From: Termitomyces sp. T153
Lineage: Eukaryota; Basidiomycota; Agaricomycetes; Agaricales; Lyophyllaceae
Direction of reading: 5' to 3'
Length of the DNA: 64,000 bases
NCBI GenBank assembly: GCA_018296165.2
Contig: JACKQL020000001.1
Span: forward strand, 2,170,001 to 2,234,000
Shown one piece after another: positions 23,616 through 36,000 of this stretch (its first letter is position 1; every line of letters starts with the position of its first letter). Below the pieces are notes generated by a model. The model had not been told where the DNA came from. It made no database searches and was given only the letters and a program-made list of their open reading frames with translations. The position numbers were made by a program, and so were the translations under genes.

Positions 23616-24769
23616 TGTCACGACCCGTCCCCTGAACCCCCGCACATCGTCCATCAACCCCCCAACCCCCCAAAAAACCCCCAATGCTCCGCTGAACTTC
23701 CACCCATGCCCCACGCCTATTTCAGCTAACTCCGACGCCTCCCCAGCTAACTCCGACGGCCCCCTGGCCAACTTCGGTGCCTTCCCCATAGCCACTGACA
23801 CTTACCCTGGGTCTCCCAAACCCCAAGAACCACCCCCGCTGTTCCCGATCTTTGCCACCCATCATCAACTCAACACCCTGGTTCCTCCGACCTATTCCGG
23901 AGTATCACAACAACCTCAGGGCGACCCGCGTTCCCCAATGATCCCATCAACATATCAGCACAGCCCGATCCTTGATCACAACCAACACCTGCCCACTCCG
24001 TCAAGCTCTGCCAAGCCCCGCTGCCGCAGCCGACGTACCCCAAAGTTCTCCGGTAGTCAGTATATAAGCTGTCGAGTAGCTCTTCATACTCTAGTCTTGA
24101 TATTGCTTAACATTACCTATGGTCTGATTGTTTCCTTTTCATGTTTCGTGTCTCGTTCTCCTTACTCTCAGTCTCCCGGTCTTATCTCAGTCTCCCGGTC
24201 TTATCTCAGTCTCCCGGTCTTGTCTTGTCTCCATTTTGTTATTGTTCCTGTTATTGTTTCGTATCTCCACTCGAATCTACTCTTGTTCCATATCAACCCC
24301 ATTCCATTTCGTCTGACGCTGTCTCGGTGACTCCGTCTGGCCATTGTGCCCAAGTCCTCATCAACCTAAACGACCTCACAAACTCTGCAATTACGATCAC
24401 GAACCCCGACACTCTTTCACCAGGTCCAAACCTTGCTCTTCGCTCAGTCCTGGACTCCATCAACTCCAATTGATCTCCCATCAAACCCCAGCTCCGCTCC
24501 CATTGATCACACAGCCATCTACTCCTTTGCTTCCGTGAATCTCCCATACGGTCTTCTGCCTGAACCCCGCCAGGACCGTCCCATTTCCTCGCAACCCGAC
24601 TTCTCCGGACCTTCCCGGATCTGTCTGAATCACATCCCACCGACTGTCCACACAAGCCATCAGTGCCCGGACGTTTTTGAGTGTTCGGTTACCAGTGCAA
24701 GGGGATCACGCCCGCCTAGTAAGGACTCGCCCAGTGCAGCTGAGCCCCCAAGGTCAGCGGAACCTGACA
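23616..24769 (-). repeat. solo LTR, family 1 copy G, reverse orientation
   Basis: 1154 bp, starting TGTCACGACC and ending GAACCTGACA on the plus strand, with a perfect duplication CCTGA (23611-23615 and 24770-24774). The unoccupied target reads GGAAGTCCCCTGACAG, and a close unoccupied relative is present at 63301-63316. CG content is much higher than in the DNA on either side. Confidence 0.93.
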
Positions 24770-24774
24770 CCTGA

Positions 24775-26810
24775 CAGTTGAGGCACTTCATGCACCTGTG
24801 ATGGGTAGTCAGGCTGGACTGAACAGCCAGGGAGAGGCATGCTTAGCACCTGAAATCTCTGAGTTAAAAGCTCAGCCTGTTGCAGCAGAGGCTCTCTGCA
24901 TCTGTACATGCTCCAGATGTCCTGGGGCCAACCAAACATTGTCAAGGCCAAAGGCCTCCCCTTGACTTATCCAAGCTAGATGTTGTGGACTTCTCCAGCA
25001 ATGTACCTGCACAAGCAGGTCCAGCTCAACTTTTATTCATGCATGCCATATTGATCCTGGCACCCCCTCCCCAGTTTGCAGTGGTTGTATTAATCACAGA
25101 CCCCAGGATGCCAGAGCAGTATGATGAGTTGGTAGCAACCCAACAGAAAACTGCAGCCACATCCAAGGGTAAGGGGAAGGCAGTGGCAATGATTGAAGAT
25201 GACAGCAACTATGGGCAGTTCTTGTCAGAGGACAAACAGGAGTCAGAGGAGAGAGAGTCAGCTGCACAGCACTTCCAGCACATGCAACATAACAAGAAAC
25301 TTGCCACAAAGAAGGCAAACATAGCAAAGGCTGAGGCTGCCCAACAACATAAGGCAATAAATGATTTCTCTGGTCACATCCCCAATAGATTGGGAGTGAA
25401 AGTGTGGGGGTTGCTCAATGTTGAGTGGCTAAACTTGTGCTTCTGAAGAGCACTAGGTGATTGCATATATTACTCACCATACAGCAACACCATCCATGTC
25501 AGGGCTGATGCCAATCAGGCAGTGGCCTTCAAATTCAACTCACATCAGCAGGCAAAAGTGCCTGCCACTATTGTTTACAAATATGCCCAGCACAGTCTAC
25601 CATGCACTCCATATGAGCTGGAACAGTTCTACAAGTATTATGCCAATGAGCACATTCCTCATTGTGACTGTATTGTTGCATATATGTTGATTTCTGAGCT
25701 GCTGCTATTTGCATAGCAGCTAGATGATAACCTGCATGATTGCACGATGCAGTTAATTCTATCTGATCCTGTATACCAGGATCTCAAGAACCCCATCTGA
25801 GGTCCAGAAGATATGGACCTTGTCAAGCAAAGACATATTCCAATGCACTTTTTTTGCATGTAAAAGAGGGTGGAACATTGGCATTGTGCATCATGCATGC
25901 ACCAGACCCATCTTGTCCTTTTGACCTGGAGCAGGTAGCACAATATGCACTAATATTTGGACAACCAGGGCTGGAGAATACCTGGCAGGGGGTTGCTTTC
26001 AACTTTGCATTTTGTATGCACTGGCAAACTCTGTTCAGATTTGCACTGTGCCAGGCTCTCTGCACTAATAGTGCAGCTAAATCAACAGTGGTGAGGAGGT
26101 TGGTGCTAGTTATGGCATGTCCCAGGATGTATTGTGAGGCAGTTGCCTTGTACAATGCTGCATTCCCAGAATGACTGTTGGTGGCCCAATATGGGTCCCA
26201 CCTCAATATTCTACAAGTACATGTGCCCAATGACCAGGCATGCAACTTCTTGGATGACAATGCTCTATGTGTCTTACTACACAATCAAATCCCACTGGCC
26301 TGGGCCAATCACACCTATACCTATGGCATGGTCTACCTGGAACAGCAGTTCCACAGCCCTACAATGTTCTTGGACATCTTTAGAGAAGTTGACAATGAGC
26401 ACATCAAGCACCTTTCTCATTACAGTACTCCTTCTGCCATCCCACAATGGGATGGATGGAGAGAAATGATGGAGGACAATCACTATTGTCTTATGTTTAA
26501 GTGTGACAAAGAGCACTTAATGCCAGATTCTCCTGAGGCTCAAGGCCTCTATTACTTTATTGGTATGGACCCCAACCAGGTCCATCTCTGAAAATGCATG
26601 GCAGCTCATGATAAGCTGCCCTTGGTACCCACTGTGACTAACATCACACTAATGGAGTTATTGATGGTAGATGACAAGGTTGTGTTGGGGCCTTCAACCC
26701 CACTGAGAACAGAATCAGTGCCACAAGAGTCTGCAACTAACATTGCAATCAACAATGTGGCTATGATGATGGAATTGGGAGCAGTGCCAGATGAAAATGC
26801 AGGGTTGTAA
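24775..26810 (+). pseudogene. degenerate coding remnant of an unrecognised repeat-associated gene
   Basis: A chain of plus-strand open frames broken by stops and slips (about 24880-25446, 25457-25800, 25854-26174, 26178-26591, 26598-26810). The first part is Lys/Glu/Ala-rich and probably coiled coil. Later parts are mixed globular sequence with motifs such as YELEQFYKYYANEH and QWDGWREMMEDNHY. Many breaks are TGA or TAG. I recognise no domain; such proteins recur as repeats in agaricomycete genomes, from memory. Near-absence of CG fits old, once-methylated repeat DNA. Confidence 0.35.
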
Positions 26811-29400
26811 ACCCTAGTTACCTGTAGGTAACTGCAAGTTATTTTGACTCAAATCAAGCTACTAATGCATGATGATTCTAGATTTCTAGTTTAATCTTGT
26901 ACAGTATTCTTGGTGTCCTAACAGACCAAATTATATATATATTGCTTGTATGGTATTGATGCCATTTCTTGATCTAACTTGTGTGTGTGCACTGTCACAC
27001 CATTATCCTGACCAATGTGTGCTTCAAGACATCCAGTTAACACCTTAAGATCATTGGCCTGCTGGCCACTTTTGTCTTCAGAGTGAGGTGTGCTGACTTA
27101 ACATTGGTGCAATATGAATTATTGCCTTTGACAGTGCATGATCATGCCTCATTTCTGCTTTGTATGTTAGACTGACTCATTGGTCTTAAAGGGGGGTATG
27201 TAACTGGATTGTTACATTATAACATCCTTATTTGTTAATCATCATGCAGGCTATGTTACTTATATCAATATTGTATTATGTAAGAGAACATCTTGTATTT
27301 CACAATGTATCTAGTCGATACTGATATTGTGGTCTGATTCAGCTACTGTATGATTTACACAAGATTGTTCTATCTGTAGCCAATGGCTACAGTGCACCAT
27401 ACACCTCCTGGATTGGCAGTGGGGTTGTGATGCTCAGCCCATCAATTTTGGGTAGGGACTGTGGGGCAGGGAGTAATTCATGGTAGATGAGGTCATTTTT
27501 TTCAAGATGCTGTAGTGAGTGTGCTCACAGGGGAAAAGTGTGACTTGGTGAGACCAGTAAGAGAGAGGGAGGTGTCTGCAGAGAGGGAGAGACTGGAAGA
27601 GGGGGGAAAGGAGGTGGAGAGGCAGTGAGCATCTTTGGTGAGAGTTTCAGAGATGGTGAGGCATGTGATAGCATCCCTGTGCTTTGAGGTGCTAGTATTG
27701 GCAAGTGTGCAGTGGTATTGCAAAAGGGAGAGGAAGTATTTAGATTTAATCTACATGATTGATGAGTTGATGTGCACTGGTGTCATTACTGTCTGCACTG
27801 CACACTGTGTCCTGATGTCATCACTGGAGCTGGGCACACTCTGATGCATAGCTGTCTGGGTTCTCACTGTAGGACTGGGCAATGAGCATACAGATTGGAG
27901 TTGTCCAGTCAACCTTGTTGGAGAATTTCTTGGGGACAGAGATTATTGGCATTCCTGGAATGCTATTGTGAAGAGTAGAGAGATGGCTGCCACAAGGAAT
28001 CGGGATGCATGCTGACATTACAAGTGAGGTCAGCCCAGGTTCCTCGACCACCTTTGACAGTAGCCTGCCTGCCAAGTATACCTTGTGTACAAATCTTGAG
28101 CATGACACATGTTTGCTTGTGAATGCTAATAGTTGATCAACCATGGAGTTTATGGGGCCTTTGATGGATCTGGGGAAATGGAAAGGGAACAAAGAAGTTC
28201 AGGCTAGCATTAGTGTTGTTGTTGATTCTGAGAAGGATGTCCTACTGCTCATCAGTATCTGGAGTTAGGATGTCCAAACAATCACAAACACAAATTCTTT
28301 CTCATAACCCCATCACAATGCCAACCTTTCAGCTCAAATATACTAGCACAGAGCTGACCACAATGCCAAACTTGGAGATCCTATATGATAACATCTCCCT
28401 AGGGTCCACCATTTCCATTCATTTGTCACAGGTCAGTGTTGACATTTTTCTATGACTACACAGTATTTACAAGCTTCAGGCTTGCAAGTCTCTGTCTTGT
28501 GTCACCAAACTGGTGTGTAGCAATGACCAACCAAGCCTCAACCAGACACAGGAACTCATTGTTGTTGATGAACCCCCCTCAACAATGCTGTCCAACCAAT
28601 CAAGCATCAACCAGACATGCACAATGATGCCATCCCAGGTAGTTGTGCAGCACTTTGGCTGCACAAAATCTTGATCTGCTCATTACTGACCATATAGCAT
28701 TCTGCACACTGTCCATGGCTGGCAAATTCAAATTTGAGAGGCTTGTAGATCAGATTGATTTTGGTGATTTTCCTTGTAAGTCAATGCCCTGTCTGTCCTA
28801 CTGATTTAGCCCTCATTTTTCTTGACTTAAGCTGTTGTCATTCTGTTTCTTGGAAGGTCTAGAATTTTGTACTACATGTTACAGACTCAGTACTATGTAT
28901 TAAGTGTCTTGATGAGTGAATCAACGGTCATGCACTGAGTGATGTGACACATGTTTTTATAGATTGTTTCTTTATAACATTTTTTTACTGTGTGTTTCTT
29001 GAGAAGTATTGTAAGTTATACTGACACGTGTTTCTCAAGAAGAACAAAGAGTGTTTCTCGAGATACAACACTAAGAACATGACAAAGGTTTTTTGAGAAA
29101 CACGTGCTGAAACATAGCACATGTTCTCAAGAAAATCAAACAAGAACATTTCAAATATTTTGAGTAAATTTTCTTCAAATGAAACACAGAAAAATTCATC
29201 ATTCTATGAAAAAAACATTGAAGAATATTTGACATATTTACTGAATTTTTCTGACACAATATTTAGCATGTTTCCTGAAGTGACATACACTGACTACTCA
29301 CAACTTTCAGTCCCCTCAAGAAACAAAATTTCTTTCCCACAATGCTTGCCCAAACTTCCAGCAGTAATTCCTTCCCCACTCTAACATCTCACTCATAACT
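26811..29400. other. AT-rich, CG-poor non-coding repeat debris
   Basis: No gene is recognisable. Short open frames exist, such as minus 28192-27821, but show no family likeness. The stretch 28500-28680 is imperfectly repetitive. A cluster of GTGTTTCT(C/T)RAGA motifs with a 14-bp inverted repeat lies at 28991-29106. It forms the left border of the gene island. Confidence 0.5.
29025..29106. repeat. 14-bp perfect inverted repeat within a motif cluster
   Basis: CACGTGTTTCTCAA at 29025-29038 is the exact reverse complement of TTGAGAAACACGTG at 29093-29106. Related motifs occur at 28991-29005 and 29051-29064. The arms could form a hairpin with a 54-base loop. No flanking duplication was found, so its nature is open. 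Confidence 0.6.
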
Positions 29401-30086
29401 CTTTGACCTCGCCATAACATACATATCTGAGAGGAAAAATATATCATACAATAATTCGGACCTGTGCTACATAATTTGTTTACAGAACTTATGATAGGTG
29501 TAGAATACTGATTCTACCCCCGCCTCTTAGCCCTGTAGTGCGGTATAAGCAGAGATCATCCATCATCATCATCACCTCGCATAACGACGCCTTGAATTAA
29601 TAGAGTATTTGGAACTCGCATCAATTGGAATTTGGCACAATTGATGGACAGTTGATTGACATCGCTGACTTGGTCTCTGGAAAGATGGTCGTGTGAGGGG
29701 GGAATATCAGAGCATAGAAGAGGAATACTTGCAGCAAGCAATGTACGCGCTATGTGGTTGGCCATTCCAAGGCGACGGTTTACGACACAAATTACCATTC
29801 AGTAGTCAGTGGGACACAGCGTGGACAACGCCTCGAAGCCATCGAAATCGCGGCAATCACACCAAGAATTTGCACTCAGCTAATTTTTGTTGGAAACTCG
29901 AAATTGCCCAAAACCCCGTTGCAAATACTCTCTAATTCTCAAAGAGGGACATATCATTATGTAATAATGTATTAAACCCTGCTGGTCGTCGCCGACCTCC
30001 ATTCACTCCTCGCGGGCTTGCAAGTATAAGAGTTTCTTCGAACACTAGTAGTGTACAACTCGATACCGAAGTCAGCACAGCATGTT
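29401..30086. other. intergenic region downstream of UTP20
   Basis: About 690 bp with no gene seen. A short (ATC)n run lies at about 29558-29575. This is the transition from CG-poor repeats to the CG-normal gene island. Confidence 0.5.
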
Positions 30087-33000
30087 CTACTCTTCTCGTT
30101 GTCTTTTTGTTTTCCCTCGCCTTTCTCTGTCAAATGATAATCTCTGAGCAGAGACACAGGTACATGATTGGGAAGAACTTACGCGAAACCACGATCCTTT
30201 CTCTTCCTGCTATCCTTTTTCACAGCATTTCTATGCATCCTGCGCCTCGCTGCAGCCTCCGGATTTATCACAGCCTGCGTTGCACGTGCCGCCTTCCGAT
30301 CTCTCCGGACCCCGAGCACGCTCTGCCGGATCTGGTTGTAAGTGGTCGAAAATTGCGAGGCGCCTACTTTACCCTGCAACAGGTCTTGCAACTCCGTCGC
30401 CAGGGTTTTCAATTCGTCTGGAAGGCCATTAGATGAACATAATATAATAGCACATGACGAAATAACAAACCCATATGTGAATCATTGATTGCATCTTCCT
30501 CAAGAAGACGATATAGTGGAGTCAGAATATGTACGAGGAACTTTTCAAGGTACGATGGTTCCATGTGTGTAGCCATCGCCGCAAACCAGCGGAGGATTGC
30601 CAGGGGCTGCTGTGCCCAGTTCTCCTGTAAGAGCAACTGAGTATATTAAGCTGAATGTATAGAAAAAGGCGTACGCTGCTAGATGTACGATTCCGTCTTG
30701 CTATATGAGCTGACTTGACTTGATAGGAAAGTGTGGAAAAGAGCCAAGGAAGGAGGTTTTGCTGCTTGAACGATTCCGTGTCACGAACTTCTTGCTCCTT
30801 GTTCTTGTCATTTTGCTCTTCTTCCAATGTATTGTTATCCCGAGCTTTCGCAAGTGCCATGGCATAAAAACATTTGCCGATGTAAAACAAGTTCTTCACT
30901 ACTTGCTGACTCAAGGCCTCATCTAAATGTTCACTCTTCAGCTGTAAGCATAGGTTCTTCGCAACTTCGCGCATTCCTGCGCTGGAGAGAGGATGTTGGT
31001 CCGTATACTGTGCACTCAAAAGGGTAGGAGGAACCGCCATGAAAAGGATACCGAGGAGACGGCACGAGACAGCGCGCACCCAAGCGTGTGGAAAAAGTAG
31101 ATGTGAAACAATGAGGTCCCAATGTAGACGACCGCCTTGAGTAGAGAAGTCAGGGAAAAGTCGAAGCACCTTAACAAATACTATCAATGCATAGTATGGC
31201 ACCTGCCACTGAAGATCAACAACATCATCGCCCTCAGCCTCTGCAAGTCTATCTGCACTTTGAGAAAGGGCAGCATTTAGATCCTCAAGGATCGTGTTAA
31301 TGTGAGGTAGGGAATCGGCCCCTAGCACGTCAACGACAAAACCATACACCTGGGACGAGACCTGTAGGAGCTGGGGCTGAGATTGCTGCAAAGCCCAGGT
31401 GTGGAGATGGGAAAAGATGGGTTTACGGTGCTCATTGTCAAGGCGCGCAAGGAGGTTCTTGATCAGGACCGATGCCATCTCGCGACATTTGGCAGAGTCA
31501 TCATTTGCGATAAGCATAACAAGAGCAACGAATAGGAGATCACCGTAATCGTGGATCAGATTAACTTCAAATTTCGTAATAATGGCGCTGAGGAGTTCCA
31601 GAACTGATTTCCGCCCACTCTCGTGGACATAAGACAAGTTTCTTGTGAAGAACGTCATTTGTTTCCGGAGGCGGCCTTTTCCCTGTGGGTAATCAAGAAG
31701 GAACTGCAAGAGTGCCCCACGGCAAAGTTCCTGGACCTGAGGTGATTGATTTGTGACCATGATTTCGGAAATCTTGTCCATGAGGTCATAGATCTCTGGG
31801 ACAACAAATTTTCGGACAATGATTGCTCGAAGCATAGCGAAGGAAGATACTTGACGCTCTGGGTCTTCCAAATCAGGGGCAAGAAGTTCAAGAAGGTAGA
31901 CCAGATCTTTTTCTTTCACCTGAACAGAGGGTCCATCTCGGAGGATTGTCGCGAGAGATTTGAGAGCGACTTGTACAACCTCTGAATCGGTACTACCGGT
32001 TTGTTGAATGATGTCAAGGATCTGCCTTACGAAAACCGGGAGAGACTTGTTAAGAGAATTGAGTGGACACTTCGAAAGTCCAGCGGCAGATCGCATCCCA
32101 AGTAACAGAACAGGAGAACTGTTTGAGTACAAGGTATTGCCGACAGCTACGATCATGGCATTTAATCGGGACATAACCGCATTGTCATGGAAATCGAAAC
32201 GATTCCGTCGCAGAGCAGTATTAAACAAATCTAAACCAAATGTCACAAATCTTCAGTCTGTCAGTAAAGGGCAAACACGAGAATCTCGAGACTGACCGGA
32301 ACGAATTGATAGCGTAGTGATCAATTTTTATCGCTTCCTGGCGTTGGATTTGAACGATGGCATCATCTTTAACAGCTTTCTTGCGACGCGTAGTGATTTG
32401 CTTGAGAAACCGAGCATTCTGAGTAATCAGAGTGTTGCATAGAACGAGCAGTTCTTGAGGTATTAGATGCTTGTTGCTATTCAACCCTCCAGCGACACGT
32501 TTCAGAACCTCTTCAACTAGGTTCATGACTTTCAGAGACGCCGTTTCCTGCATGATAGCCTTCAACGGAGCTAACAAACTACTAATCTTCGAAGGTGTGA
32601 TGAACTTGGCAGTCATGGCGAAGGAATCGAGCCCTTTCGACGCAGACGAGCGCACTTCTCGCATTCTAGTCTTGAAGTCTTCTGATTGCACATCTTTGCC
32701 AGACTCTCCAAAGATGACCTCTGCAGAAACGTACGAAATGTCATTGACACAGTCGTCAAGGATCTCAAAAGCCGCTGCATGGTCGCCCGCTGTGATGTAC
32801 GCAAGGAGTGAATGAACCACGTATGCAAGGACATGCAACTGTGGACCGCGAAGAAGCGCTGCTCTTAATTCTCGAAGGAGGAGAGGGAGGTAGGATGATC
32901 CCAGAGAGACAACGATTCGGTTGAGGGTATCCCGTGTCAAGTCTCTTGTTTCCTGTGATTTGCTACGAAGAATTTGGCTGAGAATCGTGAGCAGACGGGT

Positions 33001-36000
33001 GATTTGAGGCTCGCGAGTGGTAGCGGGAAGATGTTTCGCGACAGTGACGATGCCGATTGCGATTGGGATACGTTTGTTGTCATCAGTGGAAGCGTCGTGT
33101 TTCTCTAGATGGTCTAGTAGACTAGGCAAGAGTCGCAAACTGACAGCATCCGCGATTTTTGTCGTCTGTTTCATCGTAGAAGCCTTGGCGGCTGGCATCG
33201 TCGCCTCTCCCTGAACTTCATCTATATTGGTTCTATTACTTTCTTCATCCTCGACGGGCGGCTCCTCATTCTCGGGAATGATCTCTTCCATTGGAAAGTG
33301 AAAATTATCCAAGAGAGATACTAATGTGCGAATGTAAACACGCTCAGATTCGTCTTTAGCTCGTGATAGCTTGAGATACTTTTGAACTAGGGCATAGTAC
33401 GCACCCCAACCTAATTTCCTTGCCATACATCCTGTCGTTAGGATAGCATCGTTGACGAGATGATGGTTAATAGATGCGGTGCTGCTGATATAGTTGCCAA
33501 CAAGTGGAACGAAAATTTCGGCGAGATTACTACTGCGTAGGTGTCCGGAATTGCAGTGGTCTGCTAGCCTTCGCAGAGCTCGTGTACGCCTATGAACCTG
33601 AACATGCAAGATGTTGTTGAAAAAGTTGGCTTCCTCGTCACCATTAGCCAGTAGGACCCTCATCTCCTGCAGAGAGTCGAGTTGGTCGCATTTCTCGACC
33701 GCATATGCTATGACCGCAAGTACTTCAGCGCGAACCAGCTCACTTTTCGACCTGAGACCATTTTTCAGACCAGGGAAGAGTATACGGATAAATGTATTTT
33801 CAAAATCGGAGGAAGACTTCGCTGCAACTAAGTCGATGAAATGGCGGAGTGCGAAGGACGCGTTATTGCGAACAGCAAGTTCAGCCGGATCTTGAATGAA
33901 GTGAAGCATATTGTAGATGAGGGGCAACCAGTCTAAACAGGACAGAGTTTTGTACTGCGTCTCATTCAACGCAACAAAAGCACTCAAGCGCGCATCAAAA
34001 TCTGGTTCATCCATATGTTTTGAAGAATACGCATTAAGTGAGGATAGAGTTGAGGACAAAGCCTCTAAAGATGTATCAATCATTGCAAATTGCTGGAACG
34101 TCGACACAAGGCTGACCCTTGCTTGACGGTTGCGAAGAGACTGGAATAACCGAGAGAGAAGCGCATACGTCGTATGAAAGATACTCGACGATTCGTCGGA
34201 AAGATCAGGGATTAATTGCATGAGATTTCTGATGATCTTCAAAAGATCGACTTTGACTTTTTCAGAAACAAATTTTGAGGGACGCTTGAGCAAGGGGACA
34301 AAGAGATCAAGCAACATGGAAGCTTGCGTGGAGTCTGTCGAGTACTGCGCTATTTCCGAAAGGATATTGAGCTGGCGTTGGGCCAGAGAAGATTCGTTAG
34401 CGGTGACACCTTTAGATCGCTCCACGAGGATGGCAAGATTATTAAGGAGGAGGGAGACATGAGGTTTGAAGACGGTATCACGGATATTCTCGTCTATAGT
34501 GGATGACACTAACAGTCGATCAATGATGTCGAAGATTCGAAAGATGACGACGGGCTTAACGCTTGGAGCTACGAGGCAATCGTAGATCTTCGGAAGGACT
34601 TGATCATCGTACTTCACAAGAAATTTGATATAGCCATCATCAGCGCTCCAGGAATAGAAGAGTTCCAAAAGGGCTGAAGGTGCTTGAGTATTCTCTGTAT
34701 CAAGTGATGCAAGGCGAGGTGATATGAAGGAAGCGAAGCATGCGGACATATACGGCGTAAAGTCAAAGCAAACGGGTGAGCGGAAGAAATCCACGAGACG
34801 CTTGAGACCAAGTTGCCTGATGACTCGGGTGACCTTCAAAGACATCCCGTCCTCGTCCTCAACATCTTCTCCACTCTCATCCTCGGCCTCCTTTGCTTCC
34901 TCATGTGGTCCAGAGTGCGCATCTACTATCTTTTGCGCATCTCCAACTAGATTCACAGTAGCTCCAAGCAACGCGGGCCAATACCGGACCAGTTTCGGAC
35001 CTAAGTGTCTCAACACGTCCCCCAGAAGTGTCAAAAACCCTCTGCGCTGCTTATAGGCTACGCTCAGATCCACTGACTCCATTGTAAAAGTGCCGGTCTC
35101 CATTTGATGTGTCGCAGAGTGCGAACCCAGTGGACGTAACATCAGATCTACAAGGAGGGCAAGTTCCTCCTCTGTGCATCCCGACAACACTCCTACCACC
35201 GCTGTACGACGATCACTTCCACCTCGAGCACCGCGCCCCTTGCGTTCTAGCATGGTACCAAAGAGCATCCTGATGATTACGTTGACGACCTCACGCCTTG
35301 CCTGTGGGTCGATCGTCTGGAAGTCCAGAGACGTAAGCGTGTCCCGAAAACGTGTCTCGTCAAGTAGGGCGCGGAGCAGGTCTTTGTATGGAAGGAGGTT
35401 AGAAGAATTGTCAGTGAGGAGGCAGGTTAAGGCAAGAGATTGTAGGGCGCGATCGGGATGCGACAGTAAGGAGGTGTACAGAGAGTGTAGGGCGTTCGTA
35501 GAGCGGAGAGCTTTGGGATTGGTAAATTTAGTGAAGAGGGTAAGCCAGGATATAAGTTTGGTTCTTGGAAGTTTAGAAATGGGGTCTGCGAGGCCGAGGA
35601 AGTGCGGAACGAGGACGCGGTTGTGTTTCTCAGCAAGGGGGGAACATATACCTAAGGTCGCGAGGAGCTGGGACTCGTATGAATGGATGTCCAGACGGTC
35701 TTTTGAGTGTTGGGCCTGCCATAGGAAGATATATCAAGAGCATACAGAGCTATTTTTGAAGCATACCTTGAGAAGCTCAGTTTGTGCATATCCGTCATTT
35801 AACCACATTGACACAGCACTATGAAGTTTATGCGCAGTCGGATCTCTCCAAGAACGCTCCTCCTCCCAAGGACTATCCTCCTTGACCCCGTTTTCCCGCT
35901 CAGTATCCATATTTCTCCCTACCTTCCCTAACCATGGTCCTGGCTCCAAATTTTGTACCTCCTGGAACAGCAGCTCCCAAACAAGATCCTCAAACCTCTC

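Noticed and set aside
29558..29575. (ATC)n run as the tail of a second SINE
   Set aside because: No pol III boxes or target duplication were found upstream; a short microsatellite is enough to explain it.
32221..35268. A separate 1015-aa gene starting at the first ATG of the long UTP20 exon
   Set aside because: The frame is open well upstream of that ATG and continues from the previous exon; the sequence is the middle of UTP20.
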